Notes under the pieces: generated by a model
What the model was told of the DNA's origin: nothing
Database searches by the model: none
What the model saw: the letters and a program-made list of their open reading frames with translations, nothing else
In this document: positions 23,093-30,977 of the stretch, in pieces
Layout of the letters: each line of letters opens with the position of its first letter
Numbering within the stretch: the first letter of the stretch is position 1
Assembly: GCA_904395885.1 (NCBI GenBank)
Contig: CAJFOF010000029.1
Coordinates: 1 to 56,643, forward strand
DNA: 56,643 bases
Source: an uncultured Lachnospiraceae bacterium
GTDB taxonomy: Bacteria > Bacillota > Clostridia > Lachnospirales > Lachnospiraceae
Reading direction: 5' to 3'
Made by a program: the position numbers and the translations under genes

Positions 23093-25930
23093 ATGGAGAA
23101 TGGGTTTCGAGCAGATCTTTCCTGGCTGGAGGATCCGCAGGTGTTTCAGGTGGGCCGTCTGGATGCCCATTCAGACCACTGCTGGTTTGAATCCGAGGAA
23201 GATCTGAAGGGAAAGGGAAGACTAATTCAGTCTTTGAACGGGGAGTGGAAATTTGCATTCAGCCGCCGTCCGGCGGACAGGCCGGAAGAGTTTTATCAGG
23301 AGACCTATGATGATTCGGCTTTTGGAACGATCCAGGTTCCAGGCCATATGGAGACTCAGGGGTATGGAAATATCCACTATATTAATACCATGTACCCCTG
23401 GGATGGACGATCCTTTCTGCGGCCGCCTCACATTGACTGGGAGGATGACCAGGTGGGATCTTATGTGAAGGAGTTCGATCTGGAAGAAGCGCTGGTGGGA
23501 AAGCGCGTCTGCATCTCCTTCCAGGGGGTGGAGGAGGCATTTTATGTCTGGCTCAACGGCAAATTTATCGGTTACAGCGAAGACTCCTTCACGCCGTCGG
23601 ATTTTGACCTGACGGACATCGTGCAAGAGAAGGGAAACCGTCTCTGTGTGGAGGTCTACAAGCGCAGCTCGGCGGCCTGGATCGAGGATCAGGATTTCTT
23701 CCGCTTTTCCGGGATATTCCGGGATGTGTACCTGTACGGAAAGCCGGGGATCCATATTGAGGATCTGTGGGCAGAGGCCGGACTGAAAGATGACTATAAG
23801 ACAGGGACCTTCCGGCTGAGAGTGAAAGTCTCAGCAGAAAAGGCTCTGTCAGGAAGCCATTATTCTTTAAGCTGGCTGGTAAAGGACAGGGAAGGAAATA
23901 TAGCGGCCTCAGGGGCATGCCGCAAGCTGGATGCCGGGGAAGAATGGCGGCAGATTGAAGTGGCTGAGACGGAGATCCCCGGTGTGCGCCGATGGTCGTC
24001 TCCGGACCCTTATCTGTATGAACTGGAAGTGACTCTGACGGGGGAGGACGGATCGCTCATAGAGATTGTTCCTTATTCGCTTGGCTTCCGCCGGTTAGAG
24101 ATCAGGGACAAGATCATGCTTCTCAACGGCGAGAGGATCATTATCAACGGCGTCAACCGCCATGAGTGGAATCCCCGGCGGGGCCGCTCTATTACAGAGG
24201 AAGATATGCGCCGGGATATTGAGATCATCAAAAAGAATAACATTAACGCGGTGAGGACCAGCCATTATCCCAATCAGAGCCTGTGGTACCGCCTCTGCGA
24301 TGAGAATGGCATCTATGTGATGGATGAGACCAATCTGGAGAGCCACGGTTCCTGGCAGAAGATGAGCGTATGCGAGCCTTCCTGGAATGTTCCGGCCAGC
24401 CTTCCTGAGTGGAAGGAGTGTGTGGTAGACCGGGCCAGATCTATGGTGGAGAGAGACAAGAACCATGCCTGCGTTCTCTGGTGGTCCTGTGGGAATGAGT
24501 CCTATGCGGGAGAATGCATCCTGGCCATCAGCCGCTATTTTCATGAGAAAGATCCTTCCCGGGTGGTTCATTATGAGGGCGTTTACTGGAATCGGGAGTT
24601 CAATGAGATCAGCGATGTGGAGAGCCGGATGTATGCTCCCCCTGCCGAGGTGAGGGAGTATCTGGAAAATGATCCTCAGAAACCCTTTATCATGTGCGAA
24701 TACATGCATGACATGGGAAATTCTATCGGTGGCATGGAAAGCTATATTCGCCTGCTGGACGAATTCCCCATGTACCAGGGCGGCTTTATCTGGGATTATA
24801 TTGATCAGGCCATTTACCGGAAAGACATTGACGGGACAGAGGTGCTGGGTTACGGCGGCGATTTCAACGACCGGCCTACAGATTACGCTTTCAGCGGCAA
24901 CGGCATCGTCTTTGCCGACCGGAAGGAAAAACCGGCTATGCAGGAGGTGAGGTACTGGTACAGCTCCCCAGAAGAGCGCCGGAAAATGGATGAGGAGAAC
25001 AGGCGGGCAGCAGAAGAAGCGGATGCGGCCATTTCCGCGGAGGCCACACCCACGACAGAGGCAGATGCCCGGCCGGAAGCCTTTCAGGTGATTCGAGGGG
25101 ATGTTACCCTGGGAATCCGCGGAAAAGGATTCGCCGTTCTGTTTTCTTATGCGGAACACGGTCCGGTATCTCTGGTATACGGCGGGACAGAATGGATCTA
25201 CCGTCCTGCATATCCGGCCTTCTGGAGAGGGACCACGGAAAACGATAAAGGAAACGGTTTCCCGTTGAGAAGCGCTGTCTGGTGCGGTGCAGATCAGTTT
25301 ATCCAGTGTACCGGCTGGAATGTGAGAGAAGGCTCCGGCTGGGCGTCCATCACCTATGAGTACCAGACCTGCACGGAGCCATCCGCCCAGGTTTTGGTGA
25401 CTTACACAGTGGACGAACAGGGCGTGATTCGGGTTAAGACACGGTATCGGGGCACCCAGGGGCTTCCACAGTTTCCCGTCTTTGGTCTGCGGTTTACCGT
25501 CCCCTTCCCGGCAGATAGATACCAGTGGCAGGGACTGAGCGGAGAAACTTATCCTGACCGGAAAAAAGGCGGCGCCTTTGGAATCTGGGAAGAGACCTTG
25601 AAAAAGCCGGATTACCTGGTACCTCAGGAGTACGGCAGCCATGTGGAAACCAGGTGGGTGAAGCTGTATAAAGGCCAGGAGACCCTGAAGATCACCATGG
25701 CCGGGGGAAAGCCGTTCTGCTTCAGCGCCATCCCCTATACACCCCAGGAACTGGAGAGCGCAAAACACAGGGAAGAGCTGCCGGAGATCCGCCGGACTGT
25801 GGTATCGGTTCTGACCGCCATGAGAGGCGTGGGAGGAATCGACAGTTGGGGAAGCGATGTGGAGGCAGAATACCATGTATCTGCTGAGAAAGATATGGAA
25901 TATGAATTTACCATCAGTGGAGGAAAATAA
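23093..25930 (+). CDS. lacZ: Beta-galactosidase, glycoside hydrolase family 2 (LacZ type)
   Basis: A 945-residue cytosolic GH2 enzyme without a signal peptide, somewhat shorter than E. coli LacZ. It has the N-terminal jelly roll (SLNGEWKFAFS...VPGHMETQGYGNIHYIN), the TIM barrel with the acid/base Glu in WWSCGNESYAGE and the nucleophile Glu in MCEYMHDMGNS, and a C-terminal small-chain domain (GFAVLFSYAEHGPVSLVYGG). A charged, Ala/Glu-rich linker (about residues 625-665) replaces part of the usual linker domain. It starts 2 nt after dapF; the ribosome site AGGAGG lies inside the end of dapF. It would release galactose for GalK. Confidence 0.93.
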   Translation: MENGFRADLSWLEDPQVFQVGRLDAHSDHCWFESEEDLKGKGRLIQSLNGEWKFAFSRRPADRPEEFYQETYDDSAFGTIQVPGHMETQGYGNIHYINTMYPWDGRSFLRPPHIDWEDDQVGSYVKEFDLEEALVGKRVCISFQGVEEAFYVWLNGKFIGYSEDSFTPSDFDLTDIVQEKGNRLCVEVYKRSSAAWIEDQDFFRFSGIFRDVYLYGKPGIHIEDLWAEAGLKDDYKTGTFRLRVKVSAEKALSGSHYSLSWLVKDREGNIAASGACRKLDAGEEWRQIEVAETEIPGVRRWSSPDPYLYELEVTLTGEDGSLIEIVPYSLGFRRLEIRDKIMLLNGERIIINGVNRHEWNPRRGRSITEEDMRRDIEIIKKNNINAVRTSHYPNQSLWYRLCDENGIYVMDETNLESHGSWQKMSVCEPSWNVPASLPEWKECVVDRARSMVERDKNHACVLWWSCGNESYAGECILAISRYFHEKDPSRVVHYEGVYWNREFNEISDVESRMYAPPAEVREYLENDPQKPFIMCEYMHDMGNSIGGMESYIRLLDEFPMYQGGFIWDYIDQAIYRKDIDGTEVLGYGGDFNDRPTDYAFSGNGIVFADRKEKPAMQEVRYWYSSPEERRKMDEENRRAAEEADAAISAEATPTTEADARPEAFQVIRGDVTLGIRGKGFAVLFSYAEHGPVSLVYGGTEWIYRPAYPAFWRGTTENDKGNGFPLRSAVWCGADQFIQCTGWNVREGSGWASITYEYQTCTEPSAQVLVTYTVDEQGVIRVKTRYRGTQGLPQFPVFGLRFTVPFPADRYQWQGLSGETYPDRKKGGAFGIWEETLKKPDYLVPQEYGSHVETRWVKLYKGQETLKITMAGGKPFCFSAIPYTPQELESAKHREELPEIRRTVVSVLTAMRGVGGIDSWGSDVEAEYHVSAEKDMEYEFTISGGK

Positions 25931-25932
25931 AT

Positions 25933-26000
25933 AAAAAAGGAACATCCCTGCGGGAGCCTTGCTGTTTTGTCAGCGCCAGGTTTCCGCAGGGATGCTTTTT
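25933..26000. terminator. Bidirectional terminator between lacZ and copA
   Basis: CATCCCTGCGG (25943-25953) pairs perfectly with CCGCAGGGATG (25984-25994), with A-run before and T5 after. It serves both convergent operons. Confidence 0.85.
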
Positions 26001-26028
26001 GTCTAAAAGATATCAGCCGTCACATCTC

Positions 26029-26238
26029 TTACTGTACAGAGATGACTTTGTAGTCCTGATCCTCGACAGCCTTGGTCAGTACACTGTCTTCGACAGCTTC
26101 TTTTAAGGTGACAACGGCAGTTCCGTTTTCATGGCTGACAGCCGCCGCCTCTACCTGGGGAAGTGCCTCCAGGGCTTTTTTTACTCTGGCCTCACAGTGG
26201 CCGCACATCATTCCTTCGATTTTCATTGTTTTTTCCAT
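26029..26238 (-). CDS. copZ: Possible independently started CopZ chaperone inside copA
   Basis: An in-frame ATG at 26238 begins [20 protein letters not shown] and continues 69 residues to the copA stop, exactly a free CopZ-type Cu(I) chaperone. Minus-strand AAGGAG (26248-26253) lies 9 nt upstream with ideal spacing. So the same DNA may yield both a CopA-CopZ fusion and free CopZ. The A-rich linker codons just before it look like a translated former intergenic region. An indel in the A-runs, by mutation or assembly error, is the main alternative. Confidence 0.45.
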   Translation of the reverse strand: MEKTMKIEGMMCGHCEARVKKALEALPQVEAAAVSHENGTAVVTLKEAVEDSVLTKAVEDQDYKVISVQ

Positions 26239-28542
26239 GGTTTTTGTCTCCTTTTTTCTTGTTTTGATTTTTTTATCTTTTTTAGTGCTGCGGATGTTGA
26301 AGAAATTCAGCCGCAGCGCATTTGATACGACACAGAAACTGGACAGGCTCATGGCTGCAGCTCCGAACATAGGATTTAACTGCCAGCCGAAAAGGGGGAT
26401 CCATACGCCAGCGGCCAGGGGAATGCCGATGACATTGTAGAAAAACGCCCAGAACAGATTTTCGTGGATATTCCTTAACGTAGCCCGGCTCAGGCGGATG
26501 GCTGCAGGCACGTCGCTGAGACGGCTTTTCATCAGTACAATATCGGCCGCGTCGATGGCCACATCCGTCCCGGCTCCGATGGCGATGCCGATGTCGGCCC
26601 GCATAAGTGCCGGTGCATCGTTGATTCCATCCCCTACCATGGCGACTTTGCCCTTTTGCTTCAGGGAGCGGATCACACTCTCTTTGCCATCCGGAAGGAC
26701 GCCGGCAATAACCTCATCCACACCGGCCTGCTGGCCAATGGCCTTGGCAGTGCGCTCATTATCACCGGTAAGCATGACGACGTGGATTCCCATATTCTGA
26801 AGTTCCCGCACAGCCTGAGGGCTGTCTCCCTTGATCACATCGGCAACGGCGATAATTCCGGCCAGTCTGCCGCTCTTCATAAAGAGAAGAGGGGTCTTGC
26901 CCTGCTCTGCCAGTTGCTCTGATTGGACTTTTAAATCCTCCGGAACCTCTGTCTGGCTGCTGATAAAGGCCAGGCTTCCGCCGATCAGGGCTTCCCCGTC
27001 CAGCACAGCTCTGAGTCCGTTTCCGGGAAGGGCGGAGAAATCAGAGACTTCCCCGGCGGTAATTCCATCTTCCGCAGCTTTCTGAAGGATCGCTTTTGCC
27101 AGAGGATGCTCGCTTTTCTTTTCCAGAGAGTAGGCCAACTGGAGAAGATCCGACTCACGGAATCCATCGGCAGGGATCAGATCCGTCACCTTGGGTTCCC
27201 CGCTGGTGATGGTGCCGGTCTTGTCTAAGGCGACGATTTCCATTTTGCCTGTTTCCTCCAGAGAGACAGCGGTCTTAAACAGGATACCATTTTTGGCCCC
27301 CATTCCGTTGCCCACCATGATGGCGACAGGGGTGGCCAGACCTAAAGCGCAGGGACAGCTTATGACCAGGACAGAGATGCCGCGGGCCAGAGCAAATCCA
27401 AATGTCTGGCCGGCCAGAAGCCATGCCAGGATTGTAACAGCAGCAATGGCAATAACAGCAGGTACAAAAACACCGGAAACTTTATCAGCTACTTTGGCGA
27501 TGGGGGCTTTTGTGGCGGCAGCATCGCTGACCATCTGGATAATCTGAGAGAAGGTAGTATCCTCCCCGACTCTGGTTGCCTCGCACCTGATATACCCGGA
27601 CTGGTTCAAAGTAGCGGCGGAGACGGAATCTCCTGCCGATTTATCCACAGGAATGCTTTCTCCTGTAAGGGCAGACTCATTGACAGCACTGCTTCCCTCT
27701 ACGATTCGGCCGTCTACGGGGATGTTCTCACCAGGCCGTACCACAAAGATATCGCCCTTCTGAACCTGGTCGATGGAGACCACCGTCTCAGTTCCGTTTT
27801 TCAGGACAGTGGCAGTTTTTGGGGCCAGCTTCATCAGATTTTTTAAAGCGTCTGTGGTCTTGCCTTTGGAATGGGCTTCCAGCATTTTGCCCACGGTAAT
27901 CAGGGTCAGGATCATGGCGGCGGATTCAAAATAGAATTCATGCATATAAGCCATGACGGCAGCGCCGTCCCCTCTGACCTGGGCATCGGTCATGGCAAAG
28001 AGAGCGTAGGTGCTGTACACGAAGGAAGCGCCGGATCCCAGGGCAACCAAAGTGTCCATGTTTGGAGCTTTGTGCCACAGGCTTTTAAATCCGCTGATAA
28101 AGAATTTCTGGTTGATCACCATGATAATGACCGTCAGGAGAAGCTGCAGAATACCCATGGCGACATGGTTATTGCTGAAAAATGCCGGTACAGGCCATCC
28201 CCACATCATGTGCCCCATAGAAAAATACATCAGTATGAGCAAAAAGCCCAGAGAAGCGAGAAGACGGCGTTTTAAGACCGGTGTCTCGTGATCTTTCAGC
28301 ATCTCTTCGTTAGCAGCAGCGGCGGCAGATGTTTTCGCCTCGGCGCCCTTTAACGCAGCGCCGTATCCGGCTTCCTCGACGGCTTCAATAATTGCCTGAG
28401 GGGATGCGCTGCCTTCCACACCCATTGAGTTGGTCAGAAGGCTGACGGAGCAGGAAGTAACGCCGTCTACTTTGGAAACTGCCTTTTCTACCCGCGCGCT
28501 GCAGGCGGCACAGCTCATGCCGGTGACAGTATATTGTTCCAT
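26029..28542 (-). CDS. copA: Copper-exporting P1B-1 ATPase with C-terminal CopZ-like domain
   Basis: An 837-residue Cu(I) pump. The N-terminal HMA domain (residues 2-68) has GMSCAAC. The pump core shows TGES (303-306), the metal motif CPC at 396-398 (SCPCAL), phospho-Asp440 in DKTGT and [10 protein letters not shown]. After the last helix ([17 protein letters not shown]) comes a Lys/Thr-rich linker and then a complete second HMA domain (about 769-837) with GMMCGHC, which reads like a whole CopZ chaperone. C-terminal HMA domains are uncommon in CopA. The DNA of the linker still carries AAGGAG before an internal ATG at 26238. AGGTGA precedes the main ATG. CsoR, 34 nt upstream, should control it through the operator at 28950-28970. 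Confidence 0.94.
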   Translation of the reverse strand: MEQYTVTGMSCAACSARVEKAVSKVDGVTSCSVSLLTNSMGVEGSASPQAIIEAVEEAGYGAALKGAEAKTSAAAAANEEMLKDHETPVLKRRLLASLGFLLILMYFSMGHMMWGWPVPAFFSNNHVAMGILQLLLTVIIMVINQKFFISGFKSLWHKAPNMDTLVALGSGASFVYSTYALFAMTDAQVRGDGAAVMAYMHEFYFESAAMILTLITVGKMLEAHSKGKTTDALKNLMKLAPKTATVLKNGTETVVSIDQVQKGDIFVVRPGENIPVDGRIVEGSSAVNESALTGESIPVDKSAGDSVSAATLNQSGYIRCEATRVGEDTTFSQIIQMVSDAAATKAPIAKVADKVSGVFVPAVIAIAAVTILAWLLAGQTFGFALARGISVLVISCPCALGLATPVAIMVGNGMGAKNGILFKTAVSLEETGKMEIVALDKTGTITSGEPKVTDLIPADGFRESDLLQLAYSLEKKSEHPLAKAILQKAAEDGITAGEVSDFSALPGNGLRAVLDGEALIGGSLAFISSQTEVPEDLKVQSEQLAEQGKTPLLFMKSGRLAGIIAVADVIKGDSPQAVRELQNMGIHVVMLTGDNERTAKAIGQQAGVDEVIAGVLPDGKESVIRSLKQKGKVAMVGDGINDAPALMRADIGIAIGAGTDVAIDAADIVLMKSRLSDVPAAIRLSRATLRNIHENLFWAFFYNVIGIPLAAGVWIPLFGWQLNPMFGAAAMSLSSFCVVSNALRLNFFNIRSTKKDKKIKTRKKETKTMEKTMKIEGMMCGHCEARVKKALEALPQVEAAAVSHENGTAVVTLKEAVEDSVLTKAVEDQDYKVISVQ

Positions 28543-28576
28543 AAATGATTCACCTCCATATCTGGCGGCAGGTATC

Positions 28577-28885
28577 CTATTTCATAAGTCTCTGGAGCAG
28601 AGAGACCAGCTCATCGGCTGTTCCTTCCTTCCCCTCCTGGATATCCCGCACTACACAGGTTCTAATATGATTAGAAAGCAATTCGCGGTTAAAAGCATTG
28701 ATGGCCGCGGTTACGGCTGCAGACTGGATCAAAATGTCAGCGCAGTAGGCATTTTTTTCGACCATACCCTTGATTCCACGTATCTGTCCCTCGATCCGGT
28801 TTAACCGGTGGATCAGGTGCTTGTATTCTTCCTCGGAACGTTCTTTGGTTCTGGGATGACAACAGCAATCACGTTGTTCTTCCAT
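28577..28885 (-). CDS. csoR: Copper-sensing repressor CsoR
   Basis: About 101 residues of the all-helical DUF156/CsoR family. The Cu(I) ligands are in place: Cys in NAYCADIL, then His and Cys in SNHIRTCVV. The sequence [17 protein letters not shown] is the family's DNA-contact helix. An extra N-terminal cluster CCCHP (residues 7-11) is not part of the core. Start ATG 28885 has AGGTGAAAG upstream; the longer open frame to 28975 runs through the promoter. It represses csoR-copA and lets go on binding Cu(I); the matching operator is visible at 28950-28970. Confidence 0.93.
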   Translation of the reverse strand: MEEQRDCCCHPRTKERSEEEYKHLIHRLNRIEGQIRGIKGMVEKNAYCADILIQSAAVTAAINAFNRELLSNHIRTCVVRDIQEGKEGTADELVSLLQRLMK

Positions 28886-28946
28886 ATCTTTCACCTCATT
28901 TCCCGGCATCCATGATAGATCATTTCCGCCGTTTGAACTTGTAATC

Positions 28947-28975
28947 AGTATATACCCTATGGGGGTATATGTCAA
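28947..28975 (-). promoter_or_regulatory. Promoter of csoR-copA
   Basis: Minus-strand TTGACA (28970-28975), a 17-bp spacer, TATACT (28947-28952). The CsoR palindrome fills the spacer. Confidence 0.8.
28950..28970. promoter_or_regulatory. CsoR operator
   Basis: ATATACCC (28950-28957), TATGG, GGGTATAT (28963-28970): a perfect 8-5-8 palindrome with the TACCC/GGGTA core known for CsoR-type operators. It lies between -35 and -10 of the csoR-copA promoter. Confidence 0.85.
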
Positions 28976-29041
28976 TAGGGGAAATTTTACGGGAATGAAA
29001 TAGAGAGGGGCCGTTACAGAACATACCGTCGGCAGGTTTAC

Positions 29042-29070
29042 TTGCGTGCTGAGAAAAAAACGGCTATAAT
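29042..29070 (+). promoter_or_regulatory. Promoter of the FliB-like gene
   Basis: TTGCGT (29042-29047), a 17-bp spacer, TATAAT (29065-29070). This excludes the longer open frame starting at 29042. Confidence 0.6.
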
Positions 29071-29116
29071 CGGATTACAGTTTAAATCATACAGAAAGGC
29101 ATTTTATTTTTATATT

Positions 29117-30238
29117 ATGGTTGTACGCTATCCTCTTTATTTATCAAAATTTCAATGTGCAGCGGGAGCCTGCCCGGACACCTGCTGCCAGGGATGGGAT
29201 ATCTCAATTGATCCGAAGACCCTGGCATGCTACAGGAGAGCATGTGGGAATCTGGGGCGACGAATTCACCAGGGCGTAGATTTCAAAAGAGGCTGTCTCG
29301 TATTCCAGAACGGTGTCTGCCCGTTTTTGGATGGTTCCGGACTGTGCAGCCTGCAAAAGGAAGGCGGAGTTCACATGATTTCCAAAGCCTGCCGCCTGTA
29401 CCCGAGACATGTGGAAGAGTACGGAAGCCGTAAGGAATGGTCCTTATCCTTTTCCTGTCCGGAAGTGGCAAGAATCATTTTGAGCCGTCAGGAGCCTATC
29501 ATTTTTGCGGAAAAGATGTCGGTGGGAAAGGGGCGGCCCGATAGTGAAATCGACAGAGACTTTCTGGAAGTACTGCTGGAAATTCGCCGTGTTGCCATTG
29601 AGATTGGACAGGACAGAAAATTTACAATGGAAAGAAGAATGGCAATGGTTCTGGCCTTCGCGCACGATGTTCAGAAACGTCTCGACTCCGGAAAAAGGGA
29701 GAACAGCCTGGGGAAGATCAGAAAATACCTGGAAAGGTTCTGCTGTCGGACAGAGGCTGCGGATAAGAAATTCGAGGAGAGGTGCCGCGCACTTCAAAAG
29801 TCCGAGAGAGACAGAGAAAACCTGCTTCTAAAATACCGAGATACGTTTTATGAATTTGCAGTTATTGAAAACAAATGGAAAAAAATACTGAGCAGGCTGC
29901 GCCGGTGGGAGGCAGGAGGGCGCTGCATGGAAAAAGACAGCTCAAAAGCAGCTTGCGGCTTGCCCTACGAGCATATATTGGTCTCTTATCTGGATCTCTA
30001 CCTGCCGGGAGCTGTATATGACGGGGATGTGCTTTCAAAAGTAAAGCTGACAGTTTACCATTGCCTTGCTCTTCATATGCTGGAGGGAGCGCTGGGAATT
30101 CCATTGGAGCGATTGATCCATATCTATGCCAGAGAAATCGAACATTCAGCGGGGAACCTTGAGTATCTGGAAGAGATGGTAAAGAACAGACAGGAATTTG
30201 ATGTGAATGAGATGATAGCGTCAGTATACATAGGATAA
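29117..30238 (+). CDS. FliB-like (flagellin lysine-N-methylase family) Cys-cluster protein
   Basis: About 373 residues. The N-terminus has the iron/zinc-chelating Cys cluster CAAGACPDTCCQGW, then CLVFQNGVCPFLDGSGLCSLQ and KACRLYPR...SFSCPE, the pattern of the CxxCxxCC/FliB family. FliB methylates flagellin lysines in enterics, but many clostridial relatives are far from flagellar genes and their target is unknown. No flagellar gene is in this window. Start ATG 29117 matches the usual family start (MVVRYPLYLSKFQC), though AGAAAGG upstream is too far to be a good ribosome site. An alpha-helical C-terminal half without recognised motifs follows. Confidence 0.75.
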   Translation: MVVRYPLYLSKFQCAAGACPDTCCQGWDISIDPKTLACYRRACGNLGRRIHQGVDFKRGCLVFQNGVCPFLDGSGLCSLQKEGGVHMISKACRLYPRHVEEYGSRKEWSLSFSCPEVARIILSRQEPIIFAEKMSVGKGRPDSEIDRDFLEVLLEIRRVAIEIGQDRKFTMERRMAMVLAFAHDVQKRLDSGKRENSLGKIRKYLERFCCRTEAADKKFEERCRALQKSERDRENLLLKYRDTFYEFAVIENKWKKILSRLRRWEAGGRCMEKDSSKAACGLPYEHILVSYLDLYLPGAVYDGDVLSKVKLTVYHCLALHMLEGALGIPLERLIHIYAREIEHSAGNLEYLEEMVKNRQEFDVNEMIASVYIG

Positions 30239-30298
30239 CATGCTGCAGGAATTTGGAAACCGCATGAGAACTGCCGGGCAAAAAGGAGGAATGACAAC

Positions 30299-30703
30299 AT
30301 GAATACAGAAAAGAGAAGGATCAGCTTTTTTACAGTGGGCGTTCTGATTGTGATAGTGGGGGCGCTTTTTGGTATATGGGACGGAAATGAAAACCCGCTT
30401 TTTGATGAGGGGTCTTCTCAGACGCTTTATGCCTCAGCGAAGGTCGGAGACCCCCCGGAACTCCACGCAGAGGACTATTTTGAAGAGGGAGTTTTGGAGG
30501 CAGACAGGCTGACATACGATATGGAAAACTGCGATCTGAATACGCCTGGCATCTATACCATCCCTGTGCTGTACGATGGGAAAGAGACAAACTGCGTGTT
30601 TGAGCTGACGGTAGAGGAAAGCCTGTCGGGAGAAAACGCTTTTTCAATTCCGGAGCTGCCGGCCAGTCAGGAATCCTCATTAGAAATTCGTATATCCGAA
30701 TAA
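30299..30703 (+). CDS. Small exported or membrane-anchored protein of unknown function
   Basis: A 134-residue protein with one N-terminal hydrophobic segment (residues 10-26, FFTVGVLIVIVGALFGI). The rest is acidic and looks like one small beta-rich Ig-like unit (about 45-110: PELHAEDYFEEGVLEADRLTYD...LNTPGIYTIPVLYDG), similar to cell-surface Ig-like repeats such as DUF5011, followed by a Ser/Glu-rich tail. It should be anchored by its N-terminus facing outward. AAAAGGAGGA precedes the ATG. It follows the FliB-like gene by 60 nt and may be co-transcribed. No function is assigned. Confidence 0.65.
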   Translation: MNTEKRRISFFTVGVLIVIVGALFGIWDGNENPLFDEGSSQTLYASAKVGDPPELHAEDYFEEGVLEADRLTYDMENCDLNTPGIYTIPVLYDGKETNCVFELTVEESLSGENAFSIPELPASQESSLEIRISE

Positions 30704-30731
30704 ATAACAGATATTCGAAAATAACAGAAAT

Positions 30732-30745
30732 TGTAAGTGCTTTCA
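30732..30745. promoter_or_regulatory. CcpA cre-like site upstream of ppdK
   Basis: TGTAAGTGCTTTCA matches TGNAANCGNTNNCA except for one T in the central CG. It lies about 77 bp upstream of the -10, a position where CcpA can activate genes of central metabolism. The match is by eye. Confidence 0.4.
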
Positions 30746-30818
30746 CGTTAATTTACTGATAAAAACTGTATTTTTTGGGAAAATGAGGGCGGAAATCCCT
30801 TTACGCCCCCCAAAATTA

Positions 30819-30827
30819 TGCTATAAT
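30819..30827 (+). promoter_or_regulatory. Extended -10 of the ppdK promoter
   Basis: TGC-TATAAT (30819-30827) with a poor -35 (TTTACG at 16 bp). The leader to the ATG is about 145 nt and contains complementary segments that would compete for pairing: AGAAAGC (30835-30841) with GCTTTCT (30886-30892), and ATCCAG (30853-30858) with CTGGAT (30924-30929). Leader control is possible. Confidence 0.55.
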
Positions 30828-30977
30828 ACTGTAGAGAAAGCAGTAAGCCAACATCCAGGAAAGTCCCGGCGGTACAGCAGAGGGAGCTTTCTATTTGTGT
30901 GCTTATGATAGGAAGCGCAGATGCTGGATAAAAGATATCCCGGCGTTTCAAACCAAACTTTTAGGAGGAATTTACGA

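Noticed and set aside
24095..25945. A 616-residue open frame on the minus strand across lacZ
   Set aside because: It is a shadow of the GC-rich lacZ codons, has no ribosome site and no domain pattern; lacZ on the plus strand has full catalytic motifs.
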